Assembly: GCA_030066045.1 (NCBI GenBank)
Contig: JASJCJ010000036.1
Coordinates: forward strand, 1-36,250
DNA from: Calothrix sp. MO_167.B12
GTDB taxonomy: Bacteria; Cyanobacteriota; Cyanobacteriia; Cyanobacteriales; Nostocaceae
Length of the DNA stretch: 36,250 nt
Direction of reading: 5' to 3'
The notes under the pieces were generated by a model. It saw only the letters and a list, made by a program, of their open reading frames with translations. It had not been told where the DNA came from and ran no database searches. Position 1 is the first letter of the stretch. Every line of letters begins with the position of its first letter. The position numbers were made by a program, and so were the translations under genes. Positions 1 through 8,496 of the stretch are shown here, in pieces.

Positions 1-825
1 TTCTATTAATTCCGGTGCTTTACCCAAAAGTCTTTCTATATCCCAATAACCACTGTTAGAAAAACCAACAAAATCCAATCCAGAAGCGTCAATTAATTCA
101 AATACTGTCTCCACGTTGTAGTCAATTTCCTGGGGATGTACGTACATATCAGCAAAGCACTCATCCCGCATATTCTCCATTGCCCAACGTCTTTTTTCAT
201 ACTGGACAAGGCGGTTAGTTTCTGGTAAGGAAGCAAAGACTTGTCGCCCCACATTTACACCATCCCGGTAATCACCCCGTTTATCACCTTGTAAAAGAGC
301 GATCGCTTTTTGCATTAGTTGAATTTCCCACCGTCCCAACTCCCCATATACAAATACATGTAATAATCCCCCTGGTGCTAATTTCTTTGCCAAGGCTTTG
401 ATTCCACCAATGGGGTCTGGGGTATGGTGTAGTACGCCCACACAATTAATTAAATCGAACTCACCAGGTATTTGCTCCACATCAAACAAGCTGAGGTGAT
501 GGAACTCTACCCGGTTGGCTCCAGAACGCTGACAACGCTCCCTAGCCACATCTAAGGCTCCTGCACTGAGGTCGATTCCCACTACGGTAGCTTCTGGGTT
601 CAAATGGACTAAATATTCTGTACCTACTCCCGTACCACAGCCAGCATCGAGAATGCGGATGTCTTGCCGAGTGGGTTTTTCTCCGGTACAAAAATTGTAG
701 GCACTAGTCCAATGCCATCGCCAGTTATAACCTGGAGGGGGTTCATCCAGTAATGGTTCTGGGGGAAAAGGATAGGTGTTGTAGAGGTTGGCAACCGCAG
801 TACTAATTGTTTGTGAGTCGGACAT
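1..825 (-). CDS. Class I SAM-dependent methyltransferase (3' end cut by window)
   Basis: The frame reads leftward from an ATG at 825 and runs off the window at base 1, giving 275 codons with no stop. The N-terminus (MSDSQTISTAVANLYNTYPF) leads into a Rossmann-type SAM-binding glycine motif, ILDAGCGTGVGTEYL near residue 56, then an acidic strand end (VVGIDLS) and a motif-IV-like segment (FDLINCVGVLHHTPDP). These are the usual SAM-binding landmarks of class I methyltransferases. The C-terminal part visible here carries no substrate-specific motif I recognise, so the substrate is unknown. The nearest upstream gene is the M23 peptidase in the same direction, separated by a hairpin and a heptamer repeat, so co-transcription is uncertain. 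Confidence 0.88.
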   Translation of the reverse strand, partial: MSDSQTISTAVANLYNTYPFPPEPLLDEPPPGYNWRWHWTSAYNFCTGEKPTRQDIRILDAGCGTGVGTEYLVHLNPEATVVGIDLSAGALDVARERCQRSGANRVEFHHLSLFDVEQIPGEFDLINCVGVLHHTPDPIGGIKALAKKLAPGGLLHVFVYGELGRWEIQLMQKAIALLQGDKRGDYRDGVNVGRQVFASLPETNRLVQYEKRRWAMENMRDECFADMYVHPQEIDYNVETVFELIDASGLDFVGFSNSGYWDIERLLGKAPELIE

Positions 826-830
826 AAATC

Positions 831-867
831 AAGTTAAAAGTCAAAAGTCAAAAGTCAAAAGTTAAAA
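831..867. repeat. Heptanucleotide tandem repeat (AAAAGTC)n
   Basis: About four imperfect copies of AAAAGTC lie directly upstream of the methyltransferase start. The same heptamer recurs at 25481-25511. It is typical of the short tandemly repeated repetitive (STRR) sequences of filamentous cyanobacteria. Confidence 0.8.
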
Positions 868-921
868 TTTCCAAAAAGTGATATTAAATCTAGGTTTCAA
901 GGTTTGTATCTGTTGCTGTAT

Positions 922-946
922 GTAGGGTGGGCATTGCCCACCTTAC
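922..946 (-). repeat. Palindromic hairpin repeat (GTGGGC/GCCCAC type)
   Basis: The palindrome AGGTGGGCAATGCCCACC lies just past the stop of the M23 peptidase gene. The same hairpin recurs at 17050-17075 and as a half copy at 5803-5842, so it is an interspersed repeat. It could also act as a terminator for the minus-strand peptidase gene, but no clear U-tract follows. Confidence 0.65.
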
Positions 947-952
947 TTTTGT

Positions 953-1855
953 TCACTTTTGGAGATATATTTTCGGATCTTTGGCAACCCAACCTAAAGA
1001 AGAACGCGATCGCACCTCAAAATGAAGATGTGGCTGTTTAAAATTTGGCGCGCCTGTTGTGCCCACAACTCCCAAGGTATCCCCGGCTTGCACTTGCTGT
1101 CCGGGAGTTACATTTATATTATCCAAATGAGCATAACGGCTTTGTAATCCCCCACTGTGGTTAATAATCACTAAATTGCCATAACTACCTTGTTCCTTAG
1201 CTAATACTACCGTACCTGGTGCGATCGCTTGCACCTTACTTCCTTTATTAGCTAACAAATCAATGCCACTGTGGAAAAATACTTCGTTATCAGCTGGATT
1301 TATCTGCCAGCCATAGGGTAAAGCAATTTTCCCCGGTGTTGATAAGGGATAACTACTTACCTGTATTGGTTGATTAGTTGCATTGGCACTGGGTTGAGTG
1401 GGAGACTTAGCAATAGTGGGTCTGTAACGTTTGCCATTGACCACGGGAATAAATGCCAACTTACCCGGCGACTGACAACCATTCAATTCAAATAGTATAT
1501 CTGGACGAACTTTGTACTGTGCCCCTAATTTTCGCCAGGTTTGTCCGGTAGGTACTTCTATGACTATGCCATTGTAGGGAGGAATCAAAATGTTGCTACC
1601 AACGGTAAGTCTACCATTTTGTAAGTTCGGATTCATGGCAATAATACTTTCTGGTTTGAGATTATAGCTTTGAGCAATCGTCTCTAAATTTTCACCTCGG
1701 TTAACTTGATGGCGTACAAAACTTTCTAGGGCCGGAGTGGGACAATTTACCTTGGCATTCTGCGAGCGTGATACTTGTGGAAATATGAATGCTAAACCCA
1801 GGGTGTTAACTAAACCAAAAAGCAATAGGATATAAACTCGAAAATTTATCTTCAT
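953..1855 (-). CDS. LysM / M23-family peptidoglycan metallopeptidase
   Basis: This 300-residue exported protein should cut or remodel peptidoglycan cross-links. The N-terminus is basic then hydrophobic (residues 5-27), a signal peptide or anchor. Residues 47-93 form a LysM repeat (VNRGENLETIAQSYNLKPES) and residues 97-138 a second, weaker one. The C-terminal M23 domain (about 175-295) has the zinc ligands of the family: H195 and D199 in HSGIDL, and H278 in HLHFE, with H242 (RYAHL) and H276 as the other active-site histidines. All are present, so it is probably an active endopeptidase rather than an EnvC/NlpD-like activator. The start is an ATG followed directly by the signal sequence. Confidence 0.93.
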   Translation of the reverse strand: MKINFRVYILLLFGLVNTLGLAFIFPQVSRSQNAKVNCPTPALESFVRHQVNRGENLETIAQSYNLKPESIIAMNPNLQNGRLTVGSNILIPPYNGIVIEVPTGQTWRKLGAQYKVRPDILFELNGCQSPGKLAFIPVVNGKRYRPTIAKSPTQPSANATNQPIQVSSYPLSTPGKIALPYGWQINPADNEVFFHSGIDLLANKGSKVQAIAPGTVVLAKEQGSYGNLVIINHSGGLQSRYAHLDNINVTPGQQVQAGDTLGVVGTTGAPNFKQPHLHFEVRSRSSLGWVAKDPKIYLQK

Positions 1856-1925
1856 CTCAAATACAGTAAATAATGTACGTAGCTTTCAGCCAATAGCAGG
1901 ACAATTATTTATGTCTTGGAAATTC

Positions 1926-2615
1926 TTAAATCGTATCAGGATCGACACCAAGCTCACGTAACCGTTCTTTGAGCTGTTCAACTTGCTGCTGTGCAAGTAT
2001 AGCTTTTTCTTCAGCTTGTTGTCTGGCAGTTTTTTCTTCATCTAGTGCTGCTTTTAACTCTTCGGGAAGCAGCAACTTTTCTCCCGTATCCTCTCGATAA
2101 AAACCAATTAATTGCTCTTCTACCTGTAACCGCAATTGTAAGGGTTCGCTGCGACTATCTGTAATTAACTCATATTCTTCCCCTCGCAGCCGGTACCCTT
2201 GTAATTGTTCTTCTATCCACTCTCCCTTGGGATCAAATAACCAATATTCTTGAACACCAAGCTGTTCGTATAAAGTTTTCTTAAATCCTGTATCTTGTTC
2301 TTTGGTTCCAGGGGAAGTGATTTCAAAAATTACTACGGGTATTTGTCCCTCTTCCCAAATTTTATAATTGTCTCGACCCCCAGGAGCAACATCACAAATC
2401 ACCATGACATCAGGAGCAACCCGTAACCGTGGATATCCTTGAGCATAGTAGAGAAATTGATCAGCCAGAACCGTTGCTTGACGACCTTGTAAATATTGTT
2501 TTAGGACTTCTAAAGTAGCGAGGATAGCATATAAATGTACGTAGGATTCAGCCAAAGGTTTACCATCCGAACTGGGGTAGAAAATTTCCGTTGCTTGGGA
2601 TGTGAGGCTAGTCAT
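1926..2615 (-). CDS. Uma2-family (DUF820) putative endonuclease
   Basis: This is a 229-residue protein of the large cyanobacterial Uma2/DUF820 family, which has a PD-(D/E)XK nuclease fold and is usually multicopy with unknown cellular role. The core shows the acidic strand PDVMVICDV followed by VIFEITSPGTKEQD, giving the D...E-x-[ST/K] arrangement, then YEQLGVQEYWLFDP. The last ~45 residues (EEKTARQQAEEKAILAQQQ) are a coiled coil. I chose the ATG at 2615. A TTG four codons upstream keeps the frame open but lies inside a TCAGTTA heptamer array. Confidence 0.88.
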   Translation of the reverse strand: MTSLTSQATEIFYPSSDGKPLAESYVHLYAILATLEVLKQYLQGRQATVLADQFLYYAQGYPRLRVAPDVMVICDVAPGGRDNYKIWEEGQIPVVIFEITSPGTKEQDTGFKKTLYEQLGVQEYWLFDPKGEWIEEQLQGYRLRGEEYELITDSRSEPLQLRLQVEEQLIGFYREDTGEKLLLPEELKAALDEEKTARQQAEEKAILAQQQVEQLKERLRELGVDPDTI

Positions 2616-2659
2616 TTCAGTTATCAATTATCAGTTATCAGTTATCAGTTATCAGTTAC
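2616..2659. repeat. Heptanucleotide tandem repeat (TCAGTTA)n
   Basis: Five to six copies of a TCAGTTA-type heptamer abut the start codon of the Uma2 gene, so its 5' leader consists of the repeat. A shorter, very similar array ending in the same TTACCCCAT sequence lies at 10546-10577. Confidence 0.85.
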
Positions 2660-2734
2660 CCCATTGAGAAATATAACAATTTAAGGAGTTGGCACATGAT
2701 GTCCTCGCCAATGGAGTAAGACTGCCCTATTATC

Positions 2735-3145
2735 TCAAGGCAAAGGAATGCCACCAGGATTACAAGTCATATTAATCACAGTATATTGCTTCTCCAAGTT
2801 TCTAATTTCTTCATCCTGCGCTCTCAAAATATCCGAGTAATTTTGTGGTGGATTACCCCAACACCCTGCAAGTTGATAGAATCGAATTTCTCTACCGGAA
2901 CCATCGACGAGTCGATTATTTTTACAGCTTGCTCGTAACTCTGTGAGTTTCTGCTCAACCGTTACTGTCTTCACCGTATCATTGCCAATAATTCCTGATG
3001 ACAATGTGGCTGAAACAATATCTGTTAGTTTCCTTTCAGGAGGTAAACAGGTAATTTGCAAGGGTTTTTGACAAGCCGCTAGACTCTGAGAAGTAAAAAG
3101 AACAAAGCACAAGCAAGCATAATACAGGAACTTATGTGTCGGCAT
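2735..3145 (-). CDS. Small exported hypothetical protein, possible lipoprotein
   Basis: This 136-residue protein is not one I recognise. Residues 5-24 are a hydrophobic signal sequence ending in LAAC, which fits a lipobox with C25 as the lipidated residue. It could equally be cleaved by signal peptidase I. The mature part has four more cysteines (C33, C74, C95, C128), enough for two disulfides in the periplasm. Residues 105-120 (DILRAQDEEIRNLEKQ) look like a short amphipathic helix. It is on the same strand as the Uma2 gene but separated by ~120 bp, so it is probably transcribed independently. Confidence 0.6.
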   Translation of the reverse strand: MPTHKFLYYACLCFVLFTSQSLAACQKPLQITCLPPERKLTDIVSATLSSGIIGNDTVKTVTVEQKLTELRASCKNNRLVDGSGREIRFYQLAGCWGNPPQNYSDILRAQDEEIRNLEKQYTVINMTCNPGGIPLP

Positions 3146-5040
<1,895 letters not shown>

Positions 5041-5114
5041 TCTTTACGGATAATTTACCTAAGCCGAAGTTATAAAGCCTAAAGTATAGATAGGTTTTCT
5101 AAGGCTATTGTTAG

Positions 5115-5142
5115 GGGATAGGCAGATTGTCTATCCCTTTTT
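5115..5142 (+). terminator. Intrinsic terminator of ahcY
   Basis: A perfect 7-bp stem, GGGATAG (5115-5121) with CTATCCC (5131-5137), and a 9-nt loop are followed by TTTTTG. It lies 75 bp after the ahcY stop. Confidence 0.85.
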
Positions 5143-5150
5143 GTATGGGA

Positions 5151-5635
5151 TTGAACCGCAAAGGCGCAAAGAGCGCGAAGGAGGAAGAGAAAAGAATGAA
5201 GCAGCTTGGGGATGAGTTGGAAGGGTTGGCGTATGCTGTCATTGGGGCGGCGATTGAGGTACATCGGTTGTTGGGACCAGGATTTTTGGAGTCGGTGTAT
5301 CACCACGCTTTACGGTTGGAGTTTCAGATGCGAGAAATACCCCATAGTTATAAGCATCGAGTAGCAATTAATTATAAAGGTCATCCCGTGGGTGAGGGTG
5401 AATTAGATTTTCTGGTTGGTAATGTCTTAGTGGTTGAGTTAAAAGCTGTGGAAAAATTAACCCCCATCCACGAAGCCCAAGTGATCTCATACTTAAAAAC
5501 GACAAACACCTCCCTGGCTCTCCTCATCAACTTCAACGTCCCTCTTCTCAAAAATGGCATCAAACGCATCATCCTCTCCTCTTAACTCTTCCTCTCTTCT
5601 TCTTCCTTCGCGTCCTTTGCGTCTTTGCGGTTCAA
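5151..5635. mobile_element. Inverted-repeat-flanked cassette around the GxxExxY gene
   Basis: The left arm (5151-5190) starts TTGAACCGCAAAGGCGCAAA. The right arm (5591-5635), read on the minus strand, starts TTGAACCGCAAAGACGCAAA and continues AGGACGCGAAGGAAGAAG. Over the first 40 bases the arms differ at only about five positions. They frame exactly one gene. The left arm holds the AAGGAGG ribosome-binding site of that gene. No transposase is present, so any mobility would have to be supplied in trans. Confidence 0.6.
5196..5585 (+). CDS. GxxExxY-family protein (PD-(D/E)XK nuclease-like)
   Basis: This 129-residue protein has the family-naming motif GPGFLESVY at about residues 28-36, preceded by AVIGAAIEVHRLL. 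Further on, GELDFLVGNVLVVELKA shows the D-x(n)-E-x-K spacing of PD-(D/E)XK nucleases, so a nucleic-acid-cutting fold is likely, although the cellular role of the family is not established. The start is ATG 5196 because AAGGAGG lies 11 bases upstream. The longer frame from 5127 would begin inside the ahcY terminator. The gene is tightly bracketed by inverted repeats. Confidence 0.85.
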   Translation: MKQLGDELEGLAYAVIGAAIEVHRLLGPGFLESVYHHALRLEFQMREIPHSYKHRVAINYKGHPVGEGELDFLVGNVLVVELKAVEKLTPIHEAQVISYLKTTNTSLALLINFNVPLLKNGIKRIILSS

Positions 5636-5698
5636 AAAAAACACCGAATCATCGATACAATCAGAAAAAAACCTGTTGAAACCACTTAAAACATTCCC

Positions 5699-5848
5699 AT
5701 GCAAACAACATCCAACGTTCAACTCACTATTTCCCTCCCCCAACTGGATTTAGATGACGAAGAATTACAAACAGAAGTACAAAACTTGCTCCCCCAGATA
5801 AAATGCCCACCTTACCCTTCCACTCGAAGGTGCAAGATATGTGTATGA
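5699..5848 (+). pseudogene. 5' fragment of a gene interrupted by an interspersed repeat
   Basis: An ATG at 5699 opens a good coding stretch, MQTTSNVQLTISLPQLDLDD and onward to LLPQIK, which I recognise only as resembling the start of a cyanobacterial hypothetical protein. After codon 35 (base 5802) the frame enters the ATGCCCACC repeat that is also found at 17060-17100, and stops at 5848. The conserved N-terminus followed directly by repeat DNA suggests the gene was truncated there. A genuine 49-residue peptide cannot be excluded. Confidence 0.45.
5803..5842 (+). repeat. Half copy of the 17050-17100 interspersed repeat
   Basis: The segment ATGCCCACCTTACCCTT then CGAAGGTGCAAGATATGTG matches 17062-17101 with a few differences. 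The left half of the hairpin is missing here. Confidence 0.7.
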
Positions 5849-5889
5849 GTTGAAACCTATAATTTGAATGTTTATGAATATCCAATTGG

Positions 5890-5953
5890 GGCAAGGGCAC
5901 GGCGTGGGTAAGATTGTTACGTATGGAATAATATTGTAGATGCCGTGCCCCTA
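5890..5953. repeat. Imperfect palindromic repeat (GGCACGGC/GCCGTGCC)
   Basis: GGGGCAAGGGCACGGC near 5890 is complementary to GCCGTGCCCC near 5941-5950, with about 35 nt between. It lies just after the aroF stop codon and could form a hairpin in the 3' end of that transcript. A degenerate relative (GTGGATGCCGTAC) is at about 27050. Confidence 0.5.
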
Positions 5954-5965
5954 CGGGTAATTGAT

Positions 5966-6835
5966 TTACGCTGCACAATACATAGGGGTAGGCTCTACAC
6001 CTACCCCTATTGTGGAAATATTTCTGCCTACAGATGCGGCTACTGGCTTTAAACTCTCCACCAAATTCACCATCTCTGTCAAAGATAAAGCTTGTCTGGC
6101 ATCGGAAACGGATTTTTCTGGCTCTGGGTGACACTCAATAATTAACCCATCCGCACCGCAAGCCACCGCAGCTCTCGTCACAGGAGCCACTAACTCCCGT
6201 TTACCTACAGCATGGGAAGGATCTACAATTACCGGCAAATGGGTGATTTGCTTCAACGCTGCCACCGCACCAATATCTAAAACATTACGGGTATAGTTGT
6301 CGAAACTGCGAATACCCCGTTCGCATAACACCACATTGGGATTACCGTGACTGAGGACATATTCAGCAGCCATAACAAATTCCTCAATGGTTGCGGCTAA
6401 ACCCCGTTTGAGTAACACTGGTTTCCCTACACTCCCCAAAGCCTTGAGTAAATCAAAGTTTTGCATATTGCGGCTACCTACCTGCAACATATCAGCGTGT
6501 TTGGCAACAGCATCAATTTGGGAAATGGACATTACCTCAGTCACCACAGGAATATTGTAATGCGATCGCACTTCTGATAGGATTTCTAATCCACCTTCTC
6601 CCATTCCCTGGAAAGAGTAGGGGGAAGTGCGGGGTTTGTAAGCTCCTCCCCGCAAAGCTTGTATTCCTTTCCCTGATAAATTTTGAGCCACGGTGTGCAT
6701 TTGTTCGCGACTTTCCACGGTACATGGTCCAGCAATGGTTACCAGTTCTGTACCACCGAAGGAAATGTCTGCTGACAGTTTGACTATACTCTGGTGAGTG
6801 GGATGAGATTTTGCAGCAAGTTTAGCGTTGTTCAT
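5966..6835 (-). CDS. aroF: 3-deoxy-7-phosphoheptulonate (DAHP) synthase, type I beta
   Basis: This enzyme condenses phosphoenolpyruvate and erythrose 4-phosphate, the first step of the shikimate pathway to Phe, Tyr and Trp. Family motifs are TIAGPCTVES, ALRGGAYKPRTSPYSFQG, VLLKRGLAATIEEFV, VVLCERGIR and IVDPSHAVGKRELV, in order. The 289-residue length is a catalytic domain only: there is no N-terminal ACT or chorismate-mutase domain such as gives allosteric feedback in some relatives. The start is ATG 6835, eight to ten bases after AGGAG. An in-frame TTG at 6859 would place that site inside the gene. It is preceded by a long leader with an aromatic-rich peptide and terminator, pointing to attenuation. 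Confidence 0.93.
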   Translation of the reverse strand: MNNAKLAAKSHPTHQSIVKLSADISFGGTELVTIAGPCTVESREQMHTVAQNLSGKGIQALRGGAYKPRTSPYSFQGMGEGGLEILSEVRSHYNIPVVTEVMSISQIDAVAKHADMLQVGSRNMQNFDLLKALGSVGKPVLLKRGLAATIEEFVMAAEYVLSHGNPNVVLCERGIRSFDNYTRNVLDIGAVAALKQITHLPVIVDPSHAVGKRELVAPVTRAAVACGADGLIIECHPEPEKSVSDARQALSLTEMVNLVESLKPVAASVGRNISTIGVGVEPTPMYCAA

Positions 6836-6870
6836 GATTAGATTCTCCTGAGATGACAAAATTGACAGTT

Positions 6871-6909
6871 AAAAAATAAAAACCCGAAACTTTATCCAAG
6901 TTCCGGGTA
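6871..6909 (-). terminator. Leader (attenuator) terminator of aroF
   Basis: Read on the minus strand, CCCGGAACTT (6907-6898) and AAGTTTCGGG (6892-6883) form a 10-bp stem with one G-U pair and a 5-nt loop. It is followed by TTTTTATTTTTT. It sits between the leader peptide stop and the aroF ribosome-binding site, so it would stop transcription before the gene. Confidence 0.88.
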
Positions 6910-7004
6910 TCAATGAAAAATTGCCATGAGGCTTTTTACCCGGAATTGATTCTGGGCCAAAAGTAAAAGCTATAAAACCAGCTACCTAAATAAATCATGG
7001 CAAT
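6898..7004 (-). promoter_or_regulatory. Antiterminator and alternative pairings of the aroF leader
   Basis: TTCCGGGTA at 6945-6937, which covers the last leader codons and part of the stop, is perfectly complementary to TACCCGGAA at 6909-6901, the 5' arm of the terminator. The two structures exclude each other. A second perfect 10-bp match pairs ATTGCCATGA at 7004-6995 (leader start codon) with TCATGGCAAT at 6929-6920. The two pairings cross, so they are either alternatives or a pseudoknot. This is the layout expected of ribosome-position attenuation. Confidence 0.75.
6936..6998 (-). CDS. Aromatic-amino-acid leader peptide of aroF
   Basis: An ATG at 6998 begins a 20-residue peptide, MIYLGSWFYSFYFW and then PRINSG, ending in TAA. 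Eight of 20 residues are aromatic: two Trp, three Phe, three Tyr. Such density is expected when translation must stall on low charged tRNA-Trp, -Phe or -Tyr. AGGAG lies 14 bases upstream, a rather long spacing. The stop codon overlaps the antiterminator arm. It has no other recognisable function, and I read it as a cis-acting leader peptide of the downstream DAHP synthase. Confidence 0.8.
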   Translation of the reverse strand: MIYLGSWFYSFYFWPRINSG

Positions 7005-7017
7005 TGTATGCTCTCCT

Positions 7018-7109
7018 AAAAAACAAAAACCGCAGAGTGTGCTCTGCGGTTCACCGGGCGGTTTCCAAGTGGAAACTATATTCACTCCCGGTGAACCACC
7101 TGAAACCAA
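7018..7109 (-). ncRNA. Upstream structured module with its own terminator
   Basis: On the minus strand, GGTTCACCGGG (7099-7089) pairs perfectly with CCCGGTGAACC (about 7056-7046), enclosing a small GTTTCC/GGAAAC hairpin. It is followed at once by AACCGCAGAG-CACA-CTCTGCGGTT (7049-7026) and TTTTTGTTTTTT. The terminator stem shares its first bases with the 3' arm of the larger stem, so the two compete. This could be a second attenuator, an unknown riboswitch with its expression platform, or a small RNA ended by a normal terminator. I do not recognise a known family. Confidence 0.6.
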
Positions 7110-7177
7110 AAATAAAAATAGGAATAAATACTTAACATCTGTGCGGCAATTGATTTAATTTATCTCTATATTCCACG

Positions 7178-7206
7178 AACATAGCAAAGATTTCTTGTTA
7201 AGTCAA
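7178..7206 (-). promoter_or_regulatory. Sigma70-type promoter of the aroF leader
   Basis: On the minus strand TTGACT (7206-7201), a 17-bp spacer and TATGTT (7183-7178) form a good housekeeping promoter. Transcription would begin near 7171, giving a leader of about 335 nt before aroF. Confidence 0.65.
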
Positions 7207-7466
7207 GACCCCTAGAATACTAAAAAAAATAGGTAGACTTGGTACAATTGGGAGCAATCAAGATTTATTCTGTAAATAGCCAATACAAGTACTAGTACTA
7301 GCAATTGACAGACAAAAAATCTTCACTCCTCAACCAGGACTATTAATTAGGGGAATTTTTTAATTTTTGTAAATCTTCACTCCTCACCCTGGGCAGATTC
7401 TGATAATACACATACATTCCCGGCTGCCTAAAACCTAACCCCTAGTCTCAACAGATAATTTTAAGT
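7207..7466. other. Intergenic region between divergent aroF leader and 7467 gene
   Basis: No gene is seen. It contains a direct repeat, AAATCTTCACTCCTCA, at about 7317-7332 and 7370-7385, 53 bp apart, on the side of the downstream gene. These could be operator half-sites or chance repeats. Confidence 0.4.
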
Positions 7467-7952
7467 ATGCCTAAATCTAAATTTTTCAAATCATCTTTCA
7501 ACTATCAAGACGTATACCCATGCCCTCTATGTCGTGTAGGAACACTAACTCACATGACATTAATGGAAGCGATGTCATGTGACTTTTGCCAACAAATTTT
7601 TACTGCGGATATAGAGGAGCAGCAAATCAAAATGCCTTCTAGACAACCTCCTTTGGTTTGGCATTGGAACGGTTTCCATTGGACAGAAGCTCAGTTAGAA
7701 GGGGTTGAACTCGGTTGGGGTTATGCAGTAGCTGCATTGGGTTTTATCTTCCTGCCAACTACTTTAATTGGCAGCATCGCCTATCATTTTCCTCCTAAAG
7801 TGGATGTTCCATGGACCTGGATACCATATATTTGGGCAGGATTAACTTTTTTCTCCCATTTTGTGATTATATTTTGGTTAGTACTGGAAATTTATCAGAT
7901 TCCGGTAATGGCATATTGGAGAGCTATACAACAGCGTTTGATTAGTAATTGA
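7467..7952 (+). CDS. Zinc-ribbon, two-TM membrane protein of unknown function
   Basis: This 161-residue protein starts with a zinc ribbon made of two CxxC knuckles, C19/C22 (CPLC) and C38/C41 (CDFC). A tryptophan-rich middle (VWHWNGFHWTEAQ) is followed by two likely membrane helices at about 86-106 (AVAALGFIFLPTTLIGSIAY) and 119-143. The C-terminus is short and basic. The arrangement suggests a cytosolic metal-stabilised head on a membrane hairpin. I do not know its role. It appears to be a single-gene unit. Confidence 0.75.
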   Translation: MPKSKFFKSSFNYQDVYPCPLCRVGTLTHMTLMEAMSCDFCQQIFTADIEEQQIKMPSRQPPLVWHWNGFHWTEAQLEGVELGWGYAVAALGFIFLPTTLIGSIAYHFPPKVDVPWTWIPYIWAGLTFFSHFVIIFWLVLEIYQIPVMAYWRAIQQRLISN

Positions 7953-8496
7953 ACGGATTGATGGAAGCAGATGGATATTTGAGGAGTTGTCATCAATAGT
8001 GACTTGAAAAAGAAGAATGTATAATTTTGGGAGACATATTTGAATGAGCCATCAAAAATCATCAGCATTAATAATATTATTAATGCTCGGTTATAAACTA
8101 TAAATGATTAGCTATCTACAAAAACCTGAATTGAACCAATATTAGAAACTCTGATTCTTCTAATTTGATTAGTTTACAGGAGTTCTACAACGGCTAATTT
8201 TTATGCTCAGTCCAAAATCAAATAGTTTCAAAAAGAAGCTGGAAATATAATTCAATGGGAAAGTCACTGGTGATTTCATAATCAATTCCATCTCATCAGT
8301 TTTAATTACAGTGAACTTAAAATTTAGTAAAAAAATGATACAAAGTGACAGAATTATTTGTGGAACTGTAAATAAAATTAAATATCAATTTACAAATCAT
8401 TATTTTCCAATAAGTTTATGCAAACGGATCTGAAAAATTACTGTACTTTAGTCAAAGGAATGTCAAAATAAAGTTAACTTTCCAGCAAAATGGCTT
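7953..8496. other. AT-rich intergenic region
   Basis: I see no coding stretch, RNA gene, clear terminator or repeat family here. It is AT-rich with many stops in all frames. Confidence 0.5.

Noticed and set aside
5127-5195. Upstream extension of the GxxExxY gene to an ATG at 5127
   Set aside because: It would begin inside the ahcY terminator and run through the inverted repeat. ATG 5196 has AAGGAGG at a good distance.
7130-7183. Possible 16-codon leader peptide MFVEYRDKLNQLPHRC on the minus strand
   Set aside because: It begins upstream of the predicted transcription start (near 7171), has no good ribosome-binding site and shows no biased codons.
7317-7393. CACTCCTCA repeats as a possible Yfr1 small RNA
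   Set aside because: The motif only partly matches ACTCCTCACAC, and no flanking hairpin with terminator was seen.
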